The notes beneath the pieces were generated by a model. The model was not told the DNA's origin. It worked only from the letters and a program-made list of their open reading frames with translations, and did not search any database. The position numbers were made by a program, and so were the translations under genes. Positions 46,440 to 57,361 of a stretch of 64,000 bases of DNA are shown one piece after another. Numbering within the stretch: position 1 is the stretch's first letter; every line of letters starts with the position of its first letter. The stretch is from Gyromitra esculenta (lineage: Eukaryota; Ascomycota; Pezizomycetes; Pezizales; Discinaceae), in contig JBCAML010000018.1 of the NCBI GenBank assembly GCA_038503075.1, forward strand, positions 310,001-374,000, given 5' to 3'.

Positions 46440-46560
46440 GTGATGTCGCCAATTCTCTTGATTTATCGTGCTATATTCATATATGATATCTTGCACTCCC
46501 TGCTCCCCCCTGCGCTCCCCGTTCCCTTCTCTGCGCAGTTGTTTGTGTCCGGGTGCATTT
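46440..46560 (+). repeat. Outer repeat module directly upstream of copy C
   Basis: Contains gtgtgatgtcgccaattctc, then gctatattcatatatg and a run of C/T-rich sequence. The outer module of the right array read on its minus strand has gtgcgatatcgtcaattctc, gctatatacatatatg and the same C/T-rich run. It is therefore an outer element end in the orientation expected left of gene C. The middle and inner modules are missing, as if deleted. Confidence 0.55.
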
Positions 46561-46923
46561 TTCTTTTTAGTGAAGTCATTTTGTTCACAGTGAAAAGATA
46601 ACATTTCTTCCTAGCCATCAAGTGCATCAGGCAAGCGGAAAGACAATTTTTTTTCTCCTTACGTAATCTTTGCGTTGATATTCTTTCCTACTGTATTTTG
46701 AATTAAGACAATCACCTTTGATAGTATGTGCCCTTGCTTTTAGTAGAATTTATAAACTGTTGCTTAAAAAAAAAACGGTGTTCGAATTCATTTTCTTGTC
46801 ATGTACCTCGTGTATTCAAATCTATCTTTATTTTTTGATAGTTCTGTACATTCATAATTTTCTTGAATCTCCACATTTTCCATAACTTTTATTTCCGCAT
46901 ATCATTATTAACCAATTCCAGAT

Positions 46924-47612
46924 ATGCCTAGTACCCCAAGTGATTACAAATGGACTGTTGCCGAAGATCAAATTTTAACTGATCATATGAACAACACTCC
47001 ATCAACTGCTTGGTCCGCTAGAAACAATATTGTTGAGGGCAGGGGTTGGCAAGCTTGTCAGATTCGCTGGAAAAGGACGCTTATGAAACGTGATCCAACC
47101 GAGAGTGAAATTGAAACATTTGCCATTTTATATAGAGGGTATCAATCCATTTGTGATTTATATTGGAATACGTAAAATTACTAACAATAGGATCCGGAGC
47201 TTAAGGTCTTCAGATCCATTATGGGCTTACCTGTTCCAACAGTGTGAACTTGATAGGATTGGTACCAATACACCATGGGCAAACATGGGTAACGATAAAG
47301 ATCTTTTAATTGCCAATAGAATGCATGATTGGTATAGAAGGTTTGTATCAATTCGCAGGCCTTGTCTTTTAACTTTGAGTAGAAAAGATTATTAACATAT
47401 ATAACATATGACAACAAACAGCTTTCGCCATGAAATGTGGCAACCTATTGCAACAGAAATGAAGATCCCCGGGGCGTAGTAGAAGCTATTTTTTTCGATT
47501 GACAGAAAAGGAACGAGCAGAGGGAGTCAAAGTCATTAATGCTCTTGCTAGCTATCCTGGTATTTCTATGCCAGCAGATGACTCTGCTGAAATGACTTAT
47601 TTCGTTGATTAG
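46924..47612 (+). pseudogene. Myb/SANT-domain gene, copy C, broken in exon 3
   Basis: Exons 46924-47138 and 47191-47340 are intact and phase-compatible: Myb/SANT repeat (YKWTVAEDQILTDHMNN ... QIRWKRTLMKRDPT) and RSSDPLWAYLFQQC with TPWANMGND and WYRR. Exon 3 (47422-47612) is recognisable from MWQPIATEMKIP, but aligned with copies A and B it lacks one base near 47,470 and one near 47,490. This gives a stop right after the KIPGA codons; the lost frame is recovered further on up to the TAG at 47,612. So the C-terminal module is destroyed while the DNA-binding part remains open. Either this is a recent pseudogene or it yields a truncated protein with only the first two modules. Leader and 3' flank match copy B. 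Confidence 0.75.
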
Positions 47613-48300
47613 GCCCTGTCTAGAGCTAGATATATTTTGTCTTGATGCTTTTATTTTAGTACATTTTTATGAACTGTAATTGACCACTTGTCGTATTCAT
47701 TTTTCCAATAACGTACTGTTTAAATAGTAAATTATTCGATACTCCTTGTGGATCGAATGTATCAGCCCTTGACCCAGCCTTAGCAGTATATCTTAGATCC
47801 TCGGAATAAGCGTAGTTTCCGAGTTAACAATCTGGAGGTTGTTCTTTGATTTGGGTCGGCACTGCGACATAATTCGTGCAGGGAAACCTGGGCTGCATTA
47901 CTTACTTAATCTCACATTATACTTAGTAGAGCATCAGCAAAAGAGTATATGTGTTGACGGATCTATAAACACTCCCAGGTAGCTATTAAATACGGGCGAA
48001 AATGATATAATCACGACGGACGCTTGTATAAAGTCGGCTGTCTCATGCTTCACTACCATTTGCATCCCATCCACAACTTCGTTTTTAGCCAGCGTCAATT
48101 CACGACTTCCCACAATATAATTCACACCTAAGTACCTCGTTGAGCTTGCAATTGCACAGAAATCTGATAAAGTTGACTATTACTATGCTAGGTAAACCCA
48201 ATATCTAAATCCAAATACCCATCATCCGACCCGAAACCACATCCGAAAAACCTTCCCCCCCCTACAAAAGAAAGAAACGCCATGAAGCTCAGCTCCTATA
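47613..48300. other. Intergenic stretch
   Basis: The first 100 bp match the 3' flank of copy B (for example ctagagctagatatattt against ctagaactaggcatattt). No gene is supported in the rest. Confidence 0.5.
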
Positions 48301-50873
48301 TTACCTCCAGCCCCACCCCCTCTTTTCGTCCCCTTGCCATTGGTCATTCCCCGCCTGCTCTATAGCTTTCCTACTAACATCCTCACTCACCCATTCCTCG
48401 ATCCTCGCCGCAACATCACCAACCAACCGCTCATACACCTCGCCTACAAAGAATAACCCACAGTGAGCACCGACTTCATCGACGCCTTGCATTTCGACCT
48501 TGATCCAGCATTTATCATCCTTGTCGCTGGGGAGCATACAGAACCTGTGTTCACGTTTCTTTTTCTGTTTGGGTTGTGGTGATGGTTTCGGTGATGGTAC
48601 GACGGGTGGAATGTAGCCGGGCTGCGGTGGCGGTAGGTTTGATCGGGATGACGAAGCGGAGGGTGTTACGTTTCTGGACGATAGAGGTTCGGACGGGGGT
48701 GGTTCCGGGATTCCGTTCATTCGGCGGTACTCTGCATCCATTCGTTCTTGCTCTTTGCGTAGACGTTCGAGTTCTTGTTTTTCATGCGAGTTTTCTTGTT
48801 TGCATTTTCCACTTTTGCGTTCTTCTCTTCGTTGTTGGTCTTTTTCCTTTTCCAATTCTTTGAGTTCGCGTTGTCTCTCTCTCGCCTCGATCTCGTTGTC
48901 TAGTTGCTGTAGTTCCTTCTCTCTCTCCCAATCTCGCAGTTCCTGGATTCTAGCACTATCCTCTTTCTGCATCTTTTTCTCAAGGTCTCCAAGTTCTCTT
49001 AGTTTATCCTTATCCGCTTTCTCCAATTCCTTCTCTCTACCTCTCAGCTCCTTCGATCGATTCTTCTCTTCCTTCTCCTTTTCTTTCACTTTACATTTCT
49101 CCTCTTTCCCCCTCGTCTTAACCTCTCTCTCCACCTCCTTCCCCTTCCGCCTCTCCATCTTCTCCAACATCCGCTCCCGGTCTCGTACAAGCTTCGCATG
49201 GTCTTTAGCCGCCCTCTCGTACCTCCTCCGTACCCTCGCCGCCTCCTTCTCCGCAACCTTCCTCACAATCGGGTCCGGGATGACCGAATAATCAAACGTA
49301 CTCGGTTCCTCCGGCGGAGGTGGTATCGGCGGTAACGCCGCTACCTCATCAGTATACCCTGACTCAACTGTACTCTGTCGCGCAATCTCAATCGACAATT
49401 TCTCTCCTTCCTCCCCTTCTCCATCGTCGATTGGAATTTTCTCATTTGTGAGCAGATCAGAAGGCGGTTTTCCGTCCGCGACGGGTATGTCGTTTGTTTC
49501 GACTATGTGCAGTGCTATCGGACCGCCATAGAGCTCATCATCATCTATCGGGTCTGGAGAAATATTTCGCATCTCGCTATGTGAAGATGATGCAGTGTTA
49601 TAAGAGCTTGCACTGAGGGTTTTTCTATGCCCGCTCGAGATACCGTCATCCATTCTCATTGCCTGCACCTCTTTAGCGAATGCTGTATCGGTGATGGGTA
49701 CCGAGTAGCCGTCAAAAGCATGGTCGGATACTGTGGCGGTAGGGGGAAGTTTAGGGGCTTCTTTAGTGCGGCCGGTGGAGGAGGTGTAATAATTTACGAA
49801 ACGGACGCGCGCAACGCTGCTGTTGGGGGTTGGGAGGCCGTCTTCGAGAGCACGGATGGCGAGATAGCGGTTTTTGAGACCTATTGGATCGGCGAGACAG
49901 CCGCCGAATTCAAGGTGCGACATTAGGTATTGGCCGGTTGCTTGGGTTAGTCGAGAGTGGTATTTATTTATGAAGTGGAAGGTTGAGTCCCATGTCCCCT
50001 CTGTGTGTTGGAGTAAGGGTTAGTATATTGTGCTAGAATGCAGGTGAAAAACGGGTGGTTGCTTACCCTTCTTTGGTATTGAGACGGTATAGTTCCGCTG
50101 TGGTTTTTTCGAATAGAATTCGTCAACCTGCGAACCACCAGAGTTCATTGTATGTAGTGACGTGGAGCTCTCTCCGCCATTCTGATACAGCGACTCGGCT
50201 TCCTCTCCAGGCGATTTCGGGGCTGGACGGAAGAGGCTTCCGAGACCTGCAGTGATAACACCAGGGTGCATTCCCAGGAATGGGGTATCAAAGGAGATGG
50301 TTCCAAGCAGACGGTGTCGTCTTAGACCTGTATAGTCTTTCAGGAGGGCGACGTCAGCGGATAGAAGCCCACCCATCGAATGGCCGAGCAAGACAACGTC
50401 TGTATTCTCATTCTCGAACTGTGATAGCCTGCAGTAAACTAAGGTCAGTCTCTACACTAAGACTAAATTGCTATGAAAGAGGCAGACCATTGTGAAAAGT
50501 TCTCGGTCGCAACAAGGATATTGTAACGAGTCTTGAACTTGGGATACACCTTCGTGTGTACCAGATAACCCAGCGGTTCTAGAGTCACGCATAACAGATT
50601 GTGTAGATGGGCGGGGAACGATTGAAAGCTCGTCTCGTTTCCCATGAAGCCGTGGATGTAAATAATGAGCAATGTCCGTTTTGTGGCATCGCTGATGGGC
50701 ACGAGTGATACCTGTGAAGCTGAGCGGAGATCCTGATGGGGGGTGGCGGCGACAGGGGTTGGCTGCAACGACTGTCTAGGGGGTAGAGGCGGACGAGGCG
50801 ACTGCTGCGGGTGTCGACCCCCCACGCTAGAGCCTTGTTCGGGCAGCGGGGTGTATGGCGGCGGGGGATCCAT
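48301..50873 (-). CDS. Alpha/beta hydrolase (lipase-like) fused to a long charged coiled coil
   Basis: Exons 50873-50488, 50428-50067 and 50000-48301 join in frame to 815 residues. Intron 2 has donor GTAAGC, branch TACTAAC and acceptor CAG. The start MDPPPPYTPLPEQGSS is chosen because no ATG precedes it in frame. A proline-rich head is followed by LLIIYIHGFMGNETSFQSFP (oxyanion region) and VVLLGHSMGGLLSADVAL (nucleophile Ser146), then ISFDTPFLGMHPG, as in fungal DUF676-type lipase-like proteins. FINKYHSRL and SHLEFGGCLADPIGLKNRY follow. Residues of about 485-680 are an extremely charged helix of E, K and R, a single long coiled coil. The tail is a short proline-rich linker plus a conserved end (HRFCMLPSDKDDKCWIKVEM). 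Likely cytosolic or membrane-associated; substrate unknown. Confidence 0.83.
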
Positions 50874-51018
50874 CGGTGGGTGTGGAGACAACTAGACGGG
50901 AGGAGAACTACTGTGCTGTCGAGTAATCTCTATCACAAAGCTTATGTGGGCTTACCAGAAGGTGGAAGCTTTTGCTGGTGGACGGATGGATGGGCGGGCA
51001 GGCTCCTGTAAATAAGCT

Positions 51019-51339
51019 TTAGCTTGTACCTGAGTCTTCCGCATCCTGCATACTCGGCTCGGCCTGAGCTGACGTTGCCTCTGCTTCTCCCCGCACTTGG
51101 CGGCTGCCTTGGCGGGGGCGCAGATACGAGGATGCTATCCTATTTGGGCTAGCGCAGAAAGGGTTAGGGGTAAAGAGGCTTGTTACAACAACACCGCCCG
51201 CATCGCCTGGCTCTGCTGGCCAGGAGTCGTCAGCTTCAGCGACGCGTGTATGCTTCAGCTGGACGTTCGCTACGTTACGTATGTGCTCCAGCACCTCTTG
51301 GAGTGTGGAGTTAAGGTTGTCGAGTGGTGCTGTGATCAT
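51019..51339 (-). CDS. Possible small hypothetical protein
   Basis: A 106-codon frame starting MITAPLDNLNSTLQEVLEHI, an amphipathic helix of coiled-coil character, followed by a disordered acidic region. It lies 146 bp upstream of the hydrolase gene on the same strand. It contains potential donor sites, so the true 3' end may differ. No family recognised; codon use does not settle whether it is real. Confidence 0.35.
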   Translation of the reverse strand: MITAPLDNLNSTLQEVLEHIRNVANVQLKHTRVAEADDSWPAEPGDAGGVVVTSLFTPNPFCASPNRIASSYLRPRQGSRQVRGEAEATSAQAEPSMQDAEDSGTS

Positions 51340-51531
51340 CTGCTCGCATTGCTAATTACGACGACGACACGAGTATGGTTTATGGCTTTTAATCATCATC
51401 CAATCCAACCGTGAGGTTTGACATTTCCACACCATCAAATTATACCCCCATAGTCGAGGATCTAGGCGAAGACACGGATGAAACACGGGAGTATTACGGG
51501 GAAAACCGTTCGAAAGACCCTCGTATCACCC

Positions 51532-51696
51532 TATCGCCCTCGGAGTCGTGACGAAACTGGGACTTTGACGAAAGTAACCTGTGAGGATGCATTTTTGATA
51601 TGGGTAACAAGGAATGGGGCTTGGAGCTAGAAATTTCTATGGTTGCAATCCTTGTTCGTCAAAGCACCAGTTTCGTCGCGACTCCAGGAGCGACTA
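51532..51696. repeat. Hairpin (MITE-like) element, second member of the cgaaactgg group
   Basis: The left arm reads ggagtcgtgacgaaactggg then actttgacgaa. The right arm, reverse-complemented, reads ggagtcgcgacgaaactggt then gctttgacgaa. Arms are about 40 bp with an 84-bp spacer. The gacgaaactgg core is shared with the hairpin at 15,889-16,104. Confidence 0.65.
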
Positions 51697-54240
51697 TAAG
51701 GATTGTGCAAGGACAAGATAGCTTGCTAGCAATCTTGGACAACTCCAATCAACTAATGAGATAAAGGTACTCATGTCGCTGGATTTCATTGCTCTCCCTG
51801 TCTAGGAAATAAATAGGACTGGATCCTTACGCAAATAGGAAGCTTTCCAGTGTGGCAGCCAAGTTCTTGGTTACTCTCTCCAAAACTAACCTATCATGCT
51901 TGTCTTGCTGAGTGGTTTTGGTTGCTATATCTATGGTGCGCGTATATCTAAATGTGGACCACGTTTTCAAGGCGATATTCCAACCCTCACGGTCAACCAA
52001 TTTACCCAGGAAAAGATACATAGCCTAGGAATATAGTAATAAAGCTCTGTTTCTTTTTACAGGCTATTTCAGCCAATTGTTGTAAGGGCTTCGCTGGTAG
52101 CAATCTTGGTGGTGATATCTACCCCGAAGCGTTCTTTATAAAATACAATGGAGAGCTTGGCATTCCGAGCAAGGCAAAGGGTACGCCTAGTAAGACAAAG
52201 GCATTCCGCCACGGAATTTTATTGGTGCACATTTATGGGTACATGCACAATACTTCTATAAAAGGGAATCTAGCGACATGAGCAGAACTCACTACATAGC
52301 TCGATGGGCGATGGGCGTCTCTCAAGCATGAGACGATTCCCTCCTCGCCATCTTGCACACAAGCAAGCAACCTGCTGATTGTTCCACAAACCCCGCTTAG
52401 CATTGCTTCGCCCTCCAATAACCGACTGCATCACGGTTAGGGTTGCTAGAAAGCTTATCTGAACGTCAAGGCCATTCAACCTCAGATTCGACCCAGAAAC
52501 AGAAAAGCTAACCACTTACACGAGAAAATAATAAAGACATGGTATGGGAGAACCCTAATGATGAGAACGCGCTCCTTGTTCTGACAGCCAAAGCTTTCTA
52601 ACTGCATTTCTCGTTACTTGGAACTCGAGCGTGATTCGGCCAGTATTGATCTCGTTAGCTTCACCAAATTACTCCGTTTCCTATGCGGTGATGTCGAAGA
52701 GTCCTTGCTTCTAAGCGAGGGTTCTGGCATCACAGCTGTGGCTAGATCCATCCCTGAAGTTCCAAGAAGTGATCCCCGTGGACCTTTTCCGTTTCTGCAC
52801 GCAGGTCTAGGGTGGATCCGATTCGCGGAAGCGATCTCAGAATTACCCTTTATATCGATTTCCATAGCGGACCCTGAGCAGAAAATAACCCAGAAATTCG
52901 GTCTGCGGCCGCATTTTCGGTCCTAGCTGAAATCTCGAATACGGACCGATCCCCAAGAAGAGGCGTACTTTATCATTGCTATAATACTTCTTTTACACCG
53001 TTCGGCCCCATCTGCTTTAACTGAGCTCCAGCTATGCGATTTTATGGGAGACTGTGATTTTCGGTTCAACACAAAAGAGGCTCACATCAAATATACTTTA
53101 AAAAACCTCATCGAGCTGTGCGAATCGCGTCGAGAAACGGATTTTTTAATGCTTCAACCGGAGCCTCGGTTATACTGTCTTCTCTTTTACATCAACTGGC
53201 ATGAAAAAATTCATCTCCAAACGGCTACATTCTAATAGTATTTCATTAGGTGCAGATAGATAGATAGATTAATCATACACTTTCATTAGACATTAGGTGT
53301 TATTCATTGGGTGGTATTCGTGTTATGCAGCCACTGCTCGGGCGATACCTGATATATCACTTTAGGACTTTTCTATTGATACAAATGCTATAGAGCGTGT
53401 TTCCTTACCTGTATCTCTTTCTACATGTAAAGCTTGAATACCACTCGATCATGGCTTAAATCCTAACAACCCGTGTTGAGGAAACTTCTTAATATGATGG
53501 TTTTCCGGATGTGGCTTTGGAGGCGAATATTGGGGAGAAATATAGACCCGAGCCCACAGACACATGAGGGTTAACATTGTATGGTATGTAAATATCAACT
53601 AATCACAAGCTCTATAAGGGTATATACTTTATATATAGACCGGGGGGGGGGGCGCTTTCAATCTGCAGGGAATCAAACAATCGATCTCGTTCGTCCTAAT
53701 ATTACTGCAACATATTTCTGCAAAATTCGAGTGATACTATGTGATTGAATAATTCCCTTAGAATTTTTCATTCGCGCTTATTGATCCGATTGTGTATCTA
53801 TAGGGTACAATGTATGTATATCTATCCTCGGAGTTTCGAAGATGCACATGAGCTACCCCGGACCTAGAGAAAAGTAACCTTGTTCTTATATAGCTATCGG
53901 ACGTGACTGTCACTCTGTAGACCGTAGCACATTCATAGGGAGCAAAGACATTTGAGGTATCTAGCCTAACATTAAATATATAAAGCGCATTGGATATATA
54001 AACTATCAGAGAAAAAGTGTTTTTTTATTTTTTTTATTTTTTTGAAGCACCTCGGCCCGCATATATATCCACTCGTTTTAGGACGAATTTTCCTGCTTGT
54101 TGCGCCGCGGAGGTCTGTAGCGGGGGTTTCCGTAGCGCGATATCCACTTTATTATCATTTTATCAGCATAATCACTATCACCCTCAGCCACAACACACTG
54201 GCTGACTGATATGATAGGAACAGAACATGCCAGTTCTCCT
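51697..54240. other. Gene-poor stretch
   Basis: Two plus-strand frames (52,618-52,926 and 53,044-53,235) could be parts of a decayed gene, but no domain, start context or splice pattern supports this. A poly-G run (53,642-53,652) and several T runs near 54,020 are present. Confidence 0.45.
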
Positions 54241-54687
54241 CTACCTCTCCAAAACCGCTACCACTTCCGCGTGTTTCTTCCACCGCGCAAGTCCTATCGG
54301 AAGCACCCCATTCTTATCCTTTTTCTTAGTGTCTGCTCCAAACCCTAGAAGCACTTGCACAGCATACACGTGTCCAAACCGTGCTGCAAGATGTAGCGGC
54401 GTGCAACCATTATTATCCGGCCATGCATGAATACTTGCGTCTTTCTCCAGCAGAGCCAGGACCACGTCTGCATCGCCTTTGCTGGAGGCGATGTGGAGTG
54501 CCGTTGCTTCCTCGGGGTCGACCGTAGCGGGGTTTGCGCCGGCCTTTAGTAGGATTCTAACGAGGTTTGCGTTGCCTTGGCGGGCTGCGTTGAGGAGTTC
54601 TATATCTTCGATTGTGACTATTTCGATACCTGATATTGAGCTGTAGAACGTTGCTTGTATGTGGATGGGGTGTTTGTACTCACTCAT
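54241..54687 (-). CDS. Ankyrin-repeat protein
   Basis: An intronless frame of 148 residues. After a 28-residue lead come four ankyrin repeats. The first is ELLNAARQGNANLVRILLKA. The second is TALHIASSKGDADVVLALLE. The third is TPLHLAARFGHVYAVQVLLG, the most canonical. The last is the degenerate LPIGLARWKKHAEVVAVLER, which ends the protein. Ankyrin repeats bind other proteins; no catalytic or targeting signal is seen. The arrangement of a short lead plus repeats up to the stop is typical of small fungal ankyrin proteins. The partner is unknown. An upstream exon cannot be excluded because the lead has little character. Confidence 0.82.
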   Translation of the reverse strand: MSEYKHPIHIQATFYSSISGIEIVTIEDIELLNAARQGNANLVRILLKAGANPATVDPEEATALHIASSKGDADVVLALLEKDASIHAWPDNNGCTPLHLAARFGHVYAVQVLLGFGADTKKKDKNGVLPIGLARWKKHAEVVAVLER

Positions 54688-55569
54688 TGGGATTACGTGG
54701 AGATCCTGTAATTAGAAGGGGGGGGGCAACCTGGACAGTAGAATAGTCGGGAGAAGGATCTGTGATGAAGATTCGAATCGATGGTATGAATGTTAATACT
54801 AGTCCTTCGTTAGGTGATATTTGAGTTTCTGTAAAAGCGAAAGATGTGAAAAGTTTTTTTTTTAATGCTGTAGTGGCGGTGGCAGCCTTGTGCGGTTCAC
54901 AGCGTGATATTTCATATTATCTTGTGTTATGTGACCTGGTGTGCGTCCAATAGGTTGCTTGGTGCACTGCGAACTCTAACTACCCTATCCAGTTAAATTT
55001 CCCGAGAGTAAGCATCACACTTGGCTATTGTTATTTCAGCCAATAGCATTAATGAATCCGTCCCTACAATAGGATGATCAAGATCGTACTCCCTTTGGAG
55101 GGCAGCACCTCGTCGGTCGCGATACCTCGAGCTCATTCGAAGCCATAGTAGCTTACTAAATGCCTTGGAGCGCGCCCGACTGTCTCCAAAGCCCTCCTTT
55201 AGCGGAATGTTGGGATGAATAGTAATTGGGATATCTCTCCATATAGGTGGAGAGAAGCTTGCACGAAAATAATGCGAACGAACTAAATATTGCTATAGAA
55301 ACCGAGATACTGATATCGCGATATATAGCAACGTATATACAAATAGATGACAAATAAATGCCCATAATATGCCCAGTACTTAGAGTTCTAGAAGCAGTTC
55401 CTAAAGACCTGCATGACAAGAAATGCACTAATGCAATCACTTCGCACACTTCCTATTTACTCCATGCACTTCCATTAGTTGACATTTGTCTCCAGCAACC
55501 TACAGCTGTGCCAGCTCCATCCCTGGACGAGCCAGGTCCGCGTTATACTGTGACGAGGTAAACCTCAGT
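54688..55569. other. Intergenic stretch
   Basis: No gene supported. The minus-strand frame at 55,156-55,449 is hydrophobic by composition only. Confidence 0.45.
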
Positions 55570-55760
55570 CTTAACAAATCAACTAGGTGCCAGGTGCCAG
55601 CTTTTGTCTAGGGAATCATATATACGGCTGGCGCCGTCTAGACAAAAGTAGCAAGCGTTACAAGGACCGTAGGTCTGCCATTCCCAAGTTCCTAGTCATC
55701 CTCAATCTCGCTGCGCTCGAAGTACTGGGTATTTCTAGCAAGCTGGGGCTCCTCTGTGGT
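55570..55760. repeat. 190-bp repeat, copy R1 (3' side of the SAP-like gene)
   Basis: Nearly identical to 57,052-57,240 (about 85-90% identical by eye). Inside lies an inverted pair cttttgtcta ... tagacaaaag around atatacggctggcgccg, and near the end caagctgggg. Similarity continues more weakly to about 55,830 (tcacttggcgct against tcacttggcatt). Most differences between copies are transitions. Confidence 0.85.
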
Positions 55761-56146
55761 GGGTTTTTTAGCGAAAAAAATATTGATTGATTATCATTCT
55801 GATCTAATCACTTGGCGCTCTCGCCAACACATCCAACATCCTTTCCCGAACATTCTAATTGCTCGGCGCTTCGCTACGGAAATGAGACAACACATTCAAA
55901 GAAATCCATGAGCCTTCGCCCATCATGGATTATTGAAAATTAATTAATCGAGATTTACATCTAAAATACATTTACATGTATACTACCTTCAGCGCGCTAA
56001 CGATCAAACATTCTTATACTCCTCTACACATTTCCGACATTTTAATCAGTTCAACCCATGTACCTCGCTTACACGGTCGGGAATAACTCACCTTTCATGG
56101 ATCTCGTTCCACTCGCTCTCGTGAACTCCAGAAACGAATACAAAGC

Positions 56147-56691
56147 CTAAATCACCATCGCCGTGATGCCGAGGTACTTCTTCAACTGTCGCCGTCGAAC
56201 ACCTATCTGACCCGCCGTCGGTAGGCCATAGGTCTCGAGAAGTCTATTCAGATCCATCGAGGTCAGGCGATCGATGTCGCCCTGAGTCATCGGGAAGTCT
56301 TCGACTTCTTCGTTGCGTCGAGTCCTGAGAGGGATTAACTGAGAATCCGTCGTGATCGCGACCGAGCTATTCGTCAACCGAGCCACCGCGTTATAGTCAC
56401 TAGTTGTAATCAGCTGATCATTCATCTATCTCAATAAAAAATAACGCGGTGATTATCATGGGATACTCACGCTGCCTCGAGACGCGTCGTGAGCCTCTCT
56501 TCCATGTCTCGCATCTCCTGTCTCAACTCCTGTCGCATCGCCCTCAGCTCAGCAAGTATCAACGCCCCGCCGTCGAAAGCAGGGACATTTCGCATCCTCG
56601 AAACGTTCGTAGCCAGCTCCGTGAACTGACCGGCCATCGCCTCAAAGTCAGGCTGTTCCTGATCATGAGCAGCCATTACTAATTCTTCCAT
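56147..56691 (-). CDS. Small fungal protein with a SAP-like C-terminus, first cassette gene
   Basis: Exons 56691-56471 and 56399-56147 join in frame to 157 residues. The 71-bp intron runs GTGAGT to CTAG. The N-terminal half has QPDFEAMAGQFTELATNVSR, VPAFDGGALILAEL and a charged helix (RQELRQEMRDMEERLTTRLE). The second half has DYNAVARLTNSSVAITTDS, PMTQGDIDRLTSMDLNRLLE and TYGLPTAGQIGVRRRQLKKY. The end has the helix-loop-helix look of a SAP domain (LxxLLxxYGLPTxGxxxxRRxxLKKYLG), a DNA-binding or scaffold motif. The overall pattern belongs to an abundant but uncharacterised family of small ascomycete proteins. The gene shares its upstream and downstream flanks with the next gene although the proteins are unrelated. 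The second methionine (MAAHDQEQPDF) may be the true start. Confidence 0.72.
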
Positions 56692-56918
56692 CGGTTAGAA
56701 TGTATCCTCAAAACGTCTCGGGGGTTAGAGATGACACTCACAATTAATAGGGGTTGTGCCGTCGAGTATGAAGGTATCGTGATGCGAAATACCTGAGCTA
56801 GCAGCGAGTGGTTAACCCTGCCAGGAAGTACATCGATGGTTGTCGAGGATGATCACTGTTCGTTTCGAGTGGTGCAAAGAAGATGGTGGTGAGGAGGGAG
56901 AGAGGCGGGATGCCTCCC

Positions 56919-56944
56919 TTTTATACTGTGCTGTGGCCGGGTAA
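56919..56944 (-). promoter_or_regulatory. Cassette core promoter, first copy
   Basis: On the minus strand: ttacccggccac, then agcacag, then the TATA box tataaaa and gggagg. The arrangement recurs before the second cassette gene at 58,209-58,235. It lies 228 bp upstream of the start codon. Confidence 0.6.
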
Positions 56945-57051
56945 TGTTCTCAGTGCGGTTGCCCCAATCGAATGGGTGGCCACCCCCGGGTAGCCAAGGG
57001 TTAGGTCCAGGAGCCAGGACCGAACTTTACTCTGGTGCTGTATTCTCCATC

Positions 57052-57240
57052 CTTAACAAACTCCCCAGGAGCCAGGTGCCAGCTTTTGTCTATAGAATCA
57101 TATATACGGCTGGCGCCGTCTAGACAAAAGTAGTAAGCGTTACAAGGACCGTAGGTCTGCCAACTAAGTTCTTAGTCATCCTCAATCTCGCTGCGCTCGA
57201 AGTACCGGGTATCCCCAGCAAGCTGGGGCCCCTCTGTGGT
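57052..57240. repeat. 190-bp repeat, copy R2 (3' side of the PD-(D/E)XK gene)
   Basis: Second copy of the repeat at 55,570-55,760 in the same orientation, ending about 120 bp beyond the stop codon of the neighbouring minus-strand gene. Weak similarity continues to about 57,320. Confidence 0.85.
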
Positions 57241-57361
57241 GTTTTTATATATAATAAAATAATAGATAAGATTGGATTCTCTCATCTTATCACTTGGCAT
57301 TATCTTGGCAATTATTTATTATTAGTTACTGCACCCGGGAAACTCCACCGGGTACTCACCT

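Noticed and set aside
48755..49291. 178-codon plus-strand frame rich in S and F
   Set aside because: It is the complement of the E/K/R coiled coil of the hydrolase gene.
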